NCBI GenBank assembly: GCA_020853575.1
Contig: JADYYP010000012.1
Span: 124,001-188,000 of the forward strand
Source: Planctomycetota bacterium
GTDB taxonomy: Bacteria > Planctomycetota > UBA1135 > GCA-002686595
DNA: 64,000 nt
Direction of reading: 5' to 3'
Under the pieces are notes generated by a model. That model had not been told where the DNA came from, searched no databases, and was given only the letters and a program-made list of their open reading frames with translations. Of this stretch, positions 43,619 to 54,700 are shown in pieces (position 1 is the first letter of the stretch; each line of letters starts with the position of its first letter). The position numbers were made by a program, and so were the translations under genes.

Positions 43619-44703
43619 ACGCGGGGGTGGGCGAGCGCTTCGCGGCCTTGCGACAGCGTTGGCCGACGCCGAGCAAGCCCGCCGGGATCGTGCTGATCGG
43701 CGCGGGCGGCATCGTCAACGATGCGCACCTGCCGGCGTACCGTGCCGGTGGGCTGCCCGTGGCCGGAGTCTTCGACGTCGACCGCGCGCGCGCGCGCGCC
43801 ACGGCCGAGCGTTGGGGCATCGCGCGCGTGTTCGAGCACTTCGACCAGGCGTGCGCCGATCCGCGCGCCGTGTTCGACGTCGCGGTTCCACCCCAAGCGC
43901 TGTTCGAGGTCGTTTCGCGCTTGCCCGAGGGCTCGGCCGCGCTGTTGCAGAAGCCCATGGGCGTCGACCTCGCCGACGCGACGCGCATTCGCGATGCGTG
44001 TCGTTCGCGCGCGCTGCGTGCTGCGGTCAACTTGCAGTTGCGTTTCGCTCCCTCGATGCTGGCCCTGGCGGACGCGCTCGCGCAGGGCCTGCTGGGCCGC
44101 GTGGTCGAGCTCGAGGTCCACGTCAACTGCCGCATGCCCTGGGAGCTGTGGCCATTCCTCGAGTCGCTCGAGCGCATGGAGATCGCGCTGCACTCGATCC
44201 ACTATCTCGACACCATCCGCGCCCTGCTCGGCGAGCCGCGCGCCGTGTACGGCCGCACGGTGAAGCACCCCGACGCCGCTCGTCTGGCGAGCTCGCGCAC
44301 GACAGCGATTCTCGACTACGCGGACGACGTGCGCTGCGCGCTGAGCGTCAATCACCACCACAAGCACGGCGTCAAGCACCAGAGCTCGCAGTTGCGCGTC
44401 GAAGGCACGCGCGGCGCGGCGTTGGTCGTGATGGGCGTCAACCTCGACTACCCGCGCGGGCGCCCCGACGAGCTCGAAATCGCGCTCGACGGTCACGAGT
44501 GGAGCCGCGTGGCGCTCCAGGGGCATTGGTTTCCCGATGCCTTCCTCGCGCGCATGAACCAGTTGCAGCGCCACGTCTGCGGCGACGAGCGCGAGCTCGT
44601 GGGCTCCACCGACGACGCGTGGCGCACGATGGCACTGGTGGAAGCGCTGTATCGGTCCAGCGCGAGCGGTGGAACGCCCGTCCCGCGCGAGGAACACCCG
44701 TGA
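43615..44703 (+). CDS. Gfo/Idh/MocA-family oxidoreductase, candidate sugar 1-dehydrogenase
   Basis: A 362-residue protein with an N-terminal NAD(P)-binding fold (GIVLIGAGGIVNDAHLPAY, ~24-42). The family's catalytic EKP/QKP triplet is present (LLQKPMGVDL). The C-terminal domain contains HSIHYLDTIRALLGEP, with a conserved His pair. It overlaps iclR by ATGA and the lactonase by GTGA. The operon encodes every later step from lactone onward but no classical L-fucose dehydrogenase, so this protein is the best candidate for the first oxidation of L-fucose (or a near sugar) to the lactone. An unrelated side activity is possible. Confidence 0.8.
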   Translation: MNAGVGERFAALRQRWPTPSKPAGIVLIGAGGIVNDAHLPAYRAGGLPVAGVFDVDRARARATAERWGIARVFEHFDQACADPRAVFDVAVPPQALFEVVSRLPEGSAALLQKPMGVDLADATRIRDACRSRALRAAVNLQLRFAPSMLALADALAQGLLGRVVELEVHVNCRMPWELWPFLESLERMEIALHSIHYLDTIRALLGEPRAVYGRTVKHPDAARLASSRTTAILDYADDVRCALSVNHHHKHGVKHQSSQLRVEGTRGAALVVMGVNLDYPRGRPDELEIALDGHEWSRVALQGHWFPDAFLARMNQLQRHVCGDERELVGSTDDAWRTMALVEALYRSSASGGTPVPREEHP

Positions 44704-45556
44704 CGCGGTGCATCGACGCTCACCAGCACTTTTGGAAGCTCGCGCGCGGAGACTATCGCTGGCTCACGTCCGAGCTCGGTCCGCTGTATCGCGACTTCGG
44801 GCCGCGCGATCTCGCGCCGAAACTCCGCGCGCACGGCATAGCTTCTACGGTGCTGGTGCAGGCCGCCGACTCGCTGGCGGAGTCGCAGTTTTTGCTGGCG
44901 CTCGCCGACGCGAACGAGTTCGTCGCGGGCGTTGTGGCGTGGATCGATTTCGATGCTTTGGATGCGAGTGACCAACTAGCGGCTCTCGCTTTGCACCCCA
45001 AGATCGTAGGGGTGCGCCCGATGATCCAAGACATCGCCGACGACACGTGGATGTTGCGGCCCGAGCTGGCGCGCGTGTTCGAGCGCATCGCCGAGCTCGA
45101 CCTCGCGTTCGACGCTCTGGTCAAGCCGCGCCATTTGGCGCATGTGCACGAGCTCGTCGCGCGTCATCCAGCGTTGAAAGTCGTCGTCGACCACGCCGGG
45201 AAGCCGGACGTCGCGAGTGGCCTGCATTCGCTGGGATTCGCGCGTTGGGTGGAGGACATGCGACGACTCGCGCGTCATCCAAACGTGCATTGCAAGATGT
45301 CGGGACTGGTGACCGAGGCCTCAGCGAATTGGACGGTTGCGACGCTCGCGCCGTACGTCGCGGTGCTGCTCGAGCACTTCGGTGCGCAACGCCTGATGTG
45401 GGGCAGCGATTGGCCCGTGGTCGAGCTGGCCGGCGGCTACGACGCTTGGCGGCGCGCATCCGAAGAGCTGCTGGGGAGCTTGCGCTCCGACGAGCGCGCC
45501 GCAGTATTCGGGGGAAACGCGCAGACGTTCTACGGACTTTCCGGATCGATGAGCTC

Positions 45557-45560
<4 letters not shown>
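44700..45560 (+). CDS. Amidohydrolase-2 family sugar lactonase, probable L-fuconolactonase
   Basis: A 286-residue metal-dependent hydrolase of COG3618 (L-fuconolactone / L-rhamnono-lactone hydrolases). Motifs: IDAHQHFW (~5-12, metal His pair), YRWLTSELGPLYRDF, VLVQAADSLAESQFLL, VVDHAGKPDV (~160) and LMWGSDWPVV (~232-241, metal Asp). It opens the ring of L-fucono-1,5- or 1,4-lactone to L-fuconate. The start is GTG at 44700, overlapping the oxidoreductase stop by 4 nt, and the stop overlaps the fuconate dehydratase start (ATGA). Confidence 0.87.
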
Positions 45561-47636
<2,076 letters not shown>

Positions 47637-47643
47637 GCCAACC

Positions 47644-48495
47644 ATGAAGCTGTTTCGTTTCGGCGCACCGGGGCGCGAGAAGCCCGGCATCTTGGACGCG
47701 CAGGGACGGCGTCGTTCGCTGGCGAGCGTAATCGAGGATTGGCGCGGCGCGGAACTCGCGCCTGAGCGGCTCGCGCGGCTCCGCGCGCTGGACTTGGACG
47801 CGCTACCCCTGGTCGATTCCGCGGAGCGCTTCGGTCCGTGCGTCGCGGGCACGGGCAAGTTCATCTGCATCGGGCTCAACTACGCCGATCACGCCGCGGA
47901 GACCGGAGCCCAGGTGCCGAGCGAGCCGGTGGTGTTCATGAAGGCCACCAGCGCCATCATCGGGCCCAACGACGACGTCGAGATCCCGCGCGGCTCGCGC
48001 AAGACCGATTGGGAGGTCGAGCTCGGCCTGGTCATCGGCCGCACGGCGAAGCACGTCACGCCCGAGCGCGCGCTCGAGCACCTCGCGGGCTACTGCGTGA
48101 TCAACGACCTCTCCGAACGCGAGTTCCAACTCGAGCGCGGCGGACAATGGGACAAGGGCAAGGGCTGTGACACGTTCGGCCCGATCGGGCCTTTCCTGGT
48201 CACTCCCGACGAAGTGCGCGATCCGCAGGACTTGCAGCTGTGGCTGGAGGTCGACGGCCGCCGCTTCCAGAACGGCAACACCAAGACGATGGTGTTCGGC
48301 TGCGCCTACCTGGTCAGCTATCTGAGCCAGTTCTTCAGCTTGCACCCCGGTGACGTGATCTCCACCGGCACGCCGCCGGGCGTCGGGCTGGGGCAGAAGC
48401 CCGAGCCGATCTACCTGCGCGCGGGCCAGGTCGTGCGGCTTGGCATCGAAGGCCTCGGCGAGCAACGCCAGCGCTTCGTCGACGCACCGCGCTGA
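47644..48495 (+). CDS. Fumarylacetoacetate hydrolase family, probable 2,4-diketo-3-deoxy-L-fuconate hydrolase
   Basis: A 283-residue FAH-fold hydrolase. Motifs: KFICIGLNYADHAAETG (~74-90), GPNDDVEIPRGSRKTDWEVELGLVIGR (with the metal-binding Glu residues), VINDLSEREFQLERG, DTFGPIGPFL and HPGDVISTGTPPGVGLGQKP. It cleaves the diketo acid to pyruvate and L-lactate in the known pathway. The ATG at 47644 is 7 nt after the SDR stop. It is the last gene of the operon and is followed directly by a copy of the dispersed hairpin repeat. Confidence 0.9.
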   Translation: MKLFRFGAPGREKPGILDAQGRRRSLASVIEDWRGAELAPERLARLRALDLDALPLVDSAERFGPCVAGTGKFICIGLNYADHAAETGAQVPSEPVVFMKATSAIIGPNDDVEIPRGSRKTDWEVELGLVIGRTAKHVTPERALEHLAGYCVINDLSEREFQLERGGQWDKGKGCDTFGPIGPFLVTPDEVRDPQDLQLWLEVDGRRFQNGNTKTMVFGCAYLVSYLSQFFSLHPGDVISTGTPPGVGLGQKPEPIYLRAGQVVRLGIEGLGEQRQRFVDAPR

Positions 48496-48497
48496 GG

Positions 48498-48572
48498 GCT
48501 CGTGAAGAACTGAAGTTGCGAGCTCTCGAATCTCGGGTGCGCCGTCGCCTCGCGGAGCGCCGGACGTCGAGA
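48498..48572 (+). repeat. Dispersed intergenic hairpin repeat, copy 3 (long form)
   Basis: Begins 2 nt after the FAH-family stop codon. GCTCGT (48498-48503) pairs with GCGAGC (48518-48523) through a G-U closing pair around a 14-nt loop. It then keeps TCTCG, TGCGCCGTCG (48537-48546) and CCGGACGTCGAGA (48560-48572). It aligns with the copy at 57071 at about three quarters identity by hand. Confidence 0.65.
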
Positions 48573-48593
48573 GCGTGACTTCTCGACGCTCTC
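48565..48593. terminator. Overlapping alternative hairpins after the fucose operon
   Basis: CGTCGAGA (48565-48572) pairs with TCTCGACG (48581-48588). The competing GAGAGCGT (48569-48576) pairs with ACGCTCTC (48586-48593). The two 8-bp stems share bases and cannot form together. There is no T-tract. Placement after the operon suggests a terminator or an RNA switch-like structure. Confidence 0.45.
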
Positions 48594-48741
48594 TGGGCGC
48601 GCTTGGCTCGCGGCCGCGCTGCGCGCGCGAGCCTGAACCGCGGCGCAGGGCGAGCGTTGGAGCGCGAGCGGCGACGCGCAGGTGCCTCGAAGGAGCGCGG
48701 TAGCTAGGGTGTGCCCCGGCGTTTCGTCGCCAGAGGCTTCC

Positions 48742-51700
48742 ATGATCGATTTCCAACGCGGTGTTCGCGGATGGGCGCGTCGCACGGCGCTCGTCCTGTC
48801 CCTCGGCCTGTTGTCCTGCTCGGCTCCGGCGAACCCGCCGCAAGATGCGACGGCGGCCAGCGTTTCCAACGCGAGCAAGGGCTTCGGCGTGCCGGACGCG
48901 GTGCGCGCCGCGTTGCTCAAGGGTGAGTTCGATCGCGCGCTCGCGGGGATCGACGCGGCCGCGGCCGACAAGCCCGAGCAATCCGAGTGGTGGGCCTACT
49001 TGCGCGGCTCCACGCTGGCACAGGCGCGGCGCCTCGAAGCCGCGCTCGAGGCGTTCCAGGCGCTCGAAGCGCGCGAGCCGGCGAGCTCGTTCCGTTCCAA
49101 GGCGCGCTTCGCTCGGGCCGACGTGTTGCGCGAGATGGGTCGCGTGCGCGAGGCCGAGTCGATCTACGAGGCGGAGGCGACGCGCTTGCTCTCGGAGCGA
49201 CGCCAGGTCGAGCTCGCGGCGATCTACTTCGAGTTCGCCGACGCGCTGTCGACCCCGCAGGCCCGCGACGCCGCGGGTCCGAACAAGCTCGACTACGCGC
49301 GCGCGATCGTGTTGTACGGCAAGGTGCTCGAGCTCGACGTGCCCGCGGCGACCCGCGAGCGCGCTCAATATCGCCAAGTCGTGTGCGCTCGAGCGCAGGA
49401 ACGCTGGGACGACGTGGTGCAGCTCTGCGAGCGCTATCGTGCGACGTTCGATCCCACGGTCAAAGGCGCGCGCAGCGCGGGCACCCATGTGTTCGAGGTG
49501 CTGCTGGGCTCGGCCCAGGCGCGCCTGAACAGCAAGAACCTCGCGGGCGCGCGCATCGCGCTGGAGGACCTGATCGCCGCGCTCGACGACGCTCGCGCTG
49601 GAGCGAGCCCCTGGGAGGCGTGGCGCGCTGAACGAGACGGGCCCGCGCTGCTAGGGCTCGACACCCTGGAAACCGAGGCTCATTTCGCGCTCGCGGAGAC
49701 CTACGAGACGGGGGATGCGACCGCCAATCTGCTGGCGATCGCGGCCCTGCGCCGAATCCTCGCGCGCTTCCCGGCGCACGAGCGCGGAGCCCAAGTGCAT
49801 TTCGCGATCGCCGAGCGCCTCGAGCGCAGTGCGCGCTCGGAAGAAGCCCTGGCGGCCTTCGCGCGCGTGATCGAGTGGAACGATGGGCCGCAGGCCAGCG
49901 CCGAGGCGCTCGAGCGTTCCGCGGCGTTCCGCCGGGATGCGCTGTACCGCCGTGCGGTGCTGCTCCTCGGGCTCGAGCGCTTCGCGGACGGCATCGCGGC
50001 GCTCTCCGACTACGTCGCACGATTCCCCACCGGTCCGGATTGGACGAGCGCGCAGCAGGGCATCGTGGACGCCGAGTTCGCCATCGGCGCCAGCGCGCTG
50101 CGCGACCAGAAGTTCGACGATGCGCGGCGTGCGTGGAGCGAGTTCCTGGCGCGCCGGCCGCTCGACCCGCGCTCACCGCAGGTGCAGTTCGACCTCGCCG
50201 CGCTGTGCGTGACGCAGGCCACGGCGCTGCGCGAGAGCGCGCGCAAGGACGGCCGTGAGGCCGCGGCCGCCGACTTGGAAGCGTTGTTCCGCAGCGCGAT
50301 CGAGCAGTGGCGCCGCGTGCAGGCGAAGTACGCCAAGAGCGAGCTGGCTTCGCGCGCGCTGCTCGAGATCGGCAAGCTCGAGGAGCTCGAGCTCGGCAAC
50401 CTCGAGGCCGCGGTGCTCGCCTACCGGGAGTGCACGTTCGGCTCGGCGGCCGGCGAAGCCTCGCAACGCCTCGTCGAGCTGACCCAGCCCTCGCTGGTGC
50501 TCTCCACCGAGCGCGCCTGGCGCACCGACGAGAAGGCGCGCGTCAAGCTCTGGGCGCGCAACCTCGAGAAGCTCGTGGTCGAGGTGTACGCGCTCGATCT
50601 CGAGGCCTACTTCCGCAAGAACCTGGGCCACGCGGGCGTCGACGACTTGGACCTCGACCTGATCGCGTCCGACCAGAAATTCGAGGCCGCCTTCGAGGGT
50701 TTTGCGCCCTACAAGCCGTTGCAGCGCGACGTCGAGTTGCCCGTGACCGGAGCGGGTGTGTGGGCCGTGGCGGTGACGGCCGGCGAGCTGCGCGCCACGA
50801 CCTTGGTCGTGTCGAGTGACATCGATTTGACGACGCGGCGCTCGGCGCTCCAGGGCCTGGCCTTCGCGCAGGATGCGCGCACTGGCGCCGCGGCTCGCGG
50901 TGTGCGCGTGCTCTTCGCCGGACGCGCGCCGGATGGCACGCCGGCGATCGTGGAAGGCACCACTGGCGACGACGGGACGGCGCTCGTGTCGCTCGCGGCG
51001 CTCGATGCGAATGTCCCGGTGAACACGCTCGGGTTGCGCCAAGGCCACGCTGCGTCGACGCTGGGTTCGGCGGTTGCCGCGCGCTTCACCGACACCCTGG
51101 CCGCGCGCGGCTCGCTCTTCACCGACCGTTCGGTGTACCGCCCCGGCGAGAGCGTGCGTTGGCGAGCGCTGGTGCGCGAGGTGCTCGAGGGCCGGCTCGC
51201 GGTCGAAGCCGGTGCCAAGCTCGCGCTGGCGGTGCGCGACGAGCAAGGACGGCTCGTGCACGCACAGGATGTCGTCGCGTCGAAGTTCGGCAGCGTGCAC
51301 GGCGAGTGGGCGCTCGATGCGGACGCGCCGCTGGGCACGTACGTGGCGACCGTGACGACACCGCGCGGCACCCAGGTGACCGGCCAGTTCGAAGTGAAGC
51401 TCTACCAAGCGCCGCGAGTACGCTTGGAGCTCGAGTCCGGGCGCGAGGTCTACTACCGCGGCGAGACGATCGAGCTGGTCGCGCGCGCCAGCTACGCCTG
51501 GGGCGAGCCGCTCGCCGGAACCCCCGTGCGCATCGAGTTCGGCCGGCTCTACGAGCTGACCACCGACGCGCGCGGCGAGGCGCGCTTCGCATTGCCCTCG
51601 CGCGACATTTTCGGCGAGCGCGAGGTGCAGATCCGCGCGCTCTTGCCGCAGGAAAACGCCAGTGCGCGGACGACGGTGCTGGTGGCGTCGAGCGAGTTCG

Positions 51701-54700
51701 GCGCCAGCCTGTCGGTCGCCGAGCCGACGGTGCTCGCGGGCTCGAGCTTCGACGTCGAGCTCCGCACGCGGGTGTTCGGCGGGGCGCCGATCGCGAAGGC
51801 CATGAAGCTCGAAGTGCTCTTGCGTCGCGCGACCGGCGGCACGTGGACCGAGGAGAAGCAGGACGAACGTCAGCTCGCCACCGATGCCCAAGGCATCGCG
51901 CACACCACGCTGCAGCTGGCGCGTGGCGGGACCTACATGCTGCGCGCGCGCGCCGTGGATCGCTTCGACAACCCGATCGAGGCCGAGCTGGCGCTGTTCG
52001 TCTCCGGCGACGACGACCCGCAGCGACTGCGATTCGTCGTGGCGACGCACCAACTCGACGTCGGGCAGGTGGCGCAGCTCGAGCTCGTGCACCGCGGCGC
52101 TCCCGGACTGGCGCTGGTCACGTTCGAGGCCGACACGCTGCTGGAGCACCGCGTGGTGCAGCTGGCGAGCGGCGTCAATCGCATCGAGGCCCGGATCGAC
52201 CACGCGCACTTCCCGAACTTCTTCGTGTCCGCCGCGTTCATGCGCCGCGGCCAACTGTGGACCGACACGACCGGCTTCGACGTCGCGCGGAGCCTCGCGA
52301 TCGAGCTCACGCCGGAGCGCACGCCACTCGCTCCGGGGGACACGGCTCGCGTTCGAGTGCGCGTTCGCGACTCGCTCGGCCGCCCGGTGGAGGCCGAGCT
52401 CTCGCTGGCGGTCGTCGACGACGGCATCTTCGACCTGTATCCGGACCTGACACGCGCGCTGAGCGAGCTGTCTCTCGCGCCGCGGCGCCCGGCCCTGTTC
52501 ACGACCTCGAGCAGCGCGCTGTTCGCCTACGCGGGGCGCACGCAGTCGATCGCCAGCGCGGTGCTGCGCGAGGCCGAGCGCGCGCGCCGCGCCGAGCTCG
52601 AACGCGCCGAACGTGGCGCTGCGCTGTCGGAGCTGGACGACGTTTCGAAGGCTGGTGCGCCGGTCACGCCCGGTGCCGTGAGCACTGGGTCCGACGAGTT
52701 CTTCCTCGGGCGCGGCCTCGAGGGCGAGCGGCCCGGCGAGCCCGAAGGCAATGCGGTCGGAGTCGGAGGTGGCGCCGCCGGAAGGTTCGGCGGGAGACGC
52801 TCGGCCAAGGCCCGTGGAGGCGCGGGTGCCGAGTCCGACACGCCGCTGGAGGACCTGCGCGACCGTGGCTTGGCCTTCTGGACGCCGAGTGTGACCACCG
52901 ACGCCAAGGGTGAGGCCACGCTGGAGTTCAGCATGCCCCGCGAGAGCGCACGTTGGCGAGTGACGGCGCGAGGTTGCGACGCTGCGGAGCTGTTCGGCGA
53001 TGCGCGCGCCACGCTCGTGACGCGCTCCGAGTTCGAGGTCGAGCTGCGAGCGCCGACCGAGCTCGTGGAGGGCGACGCGCCGCGCTTCGTCGCGCGCGTT
53101 CACAACCAGACCGGAATGACCGGCAAGGCCAAGTTGACGCTGAGGACGCGGCTGGGCGACGAGCAGCAGACCTACCCGCTCGAGGTCGCGCTCGGTGAGG
53201 CAGCGCAGACCGAGGTCGTGTTCCCAGGGCTGGCGCCGCTCGCGCGCGCCGGCGAGCTGGTGCTCGAGCTCACCGCGGAGGCGGAGCTCACCGGCACCGC
53301 GCGCTCCGGCAGCGATGCCGAGAAAATCAGCGCCCGCCCGTATCGACCGAGCTCCAGCACGCACGTTTCCTCGAGGGTGCGACCGTGGGGCTTCGAGGTG
53401 CTGGACGCGGCGAGCGGCGTGCTCGACCGCGAAGTGCGTTTCGAGCTCGCGTTGGATCCGGCGCGCAAGTGCCGCGATCAGCGACTCGAGCTCGACCTCG
53501 GACCGAGCATCGACGCTCTGTTGGTGGACGCGGCCTTGGGCCACACGCCGCTCTTGGTGCGCTCGATCGAGTCCAACTCCGGCACCGCGGCCGAGCTCTT
53601 GGGCGCGTGCGAATTGCTCGAGGCCTTCGAGTCCAACGGGCGCGGAGCCGCCGGAAGCTCGGCGGTCGTGCGCGCGCGTGCCCAGGCGCTGGTGGCGCGG
53701 CTGGCGAGTGCCCAGCACTCCTCGGGGACCTGGGGTTGGAGCGGCGCCAGCGGCGTGGCGCACGCCGAGAGCTCGGCCTTGGCCTTGGTCGCGCTCGCGT
53801 CCGCCGCGACCCGTGGGCTCGAGGTGCCGTACACGGCGGTCAGCTCCGGCAAGGAAGCGTTGGTGCGCTTGTTCCGCGAGGCTTCGCAACAAGCGGACGA
53901 GTCCAAGGCGCTGCTCTCGTGGGCCATGGCGGCGCACGAGATCGCCGATTTCGGCGCACTCAATCGACTGCACCGGCAGCGCGCGACATTGTCGCCGGCC
54001 GCGCTGGCGTTCACCGCGTTGGCGCTCGCGCGCTCGGACCGAGCCGCGATGGCCACCGAGGTCGCCGACGAGCTCGAGAAGCGCGCCAGCGACTTCGTCG
54101 CACCCACGCCGCGCCCAACGTGTCGCTTCGCGCTCGACGGCAATGCGATCTGGAGCCGTTCCGAGCTCGAGATGACCGCGTTTGCCGCGCTGGCCTTGCA
54201 GCGCGCGAAACCCGCGTCGGGGCGCATCGCGCCAGCCCTCGAGTTCCTGTTGGCGCAACGTCCGTGGTTCGATGCGCGAGCGCGCGGCATGGCCGTCGCC
54301 GCTCTCGCCAGGCGCGCGGCCTCGCTCGGCGTTGCGGCGCCGAATCTGCGAGTCACCGTGGATGTCGGCGGAACGACGCGCACGCTGGAGCTCGACGCGG
54401 CACGCCCAGGCAGCACCGTGGCGTTCGACCTCGCCGGGCGCGATCGCGTCAGCGTCGCGTTGCGCGTCGAAGGACGTGGCGAGCCGCACTTCAGCGCGGT
54501 GCTGCGCGGCTTCTCGCAACAGTTCGAGTCGAAGAGCGACGTGCGCGCTACCCAGAGCTACGCGGCCGAGACCCAGCGCGAGCAGGGTCGCGCGGTCCAG
54601 GCTGGATTCAGCGTGCTTCAGGACCAGACCGGAGCCTGGGTCAACACCGTCACCGAGCTCGAGTTCGGCGCGACGACGCGCGCGCAGCTCGAGCTGTACG

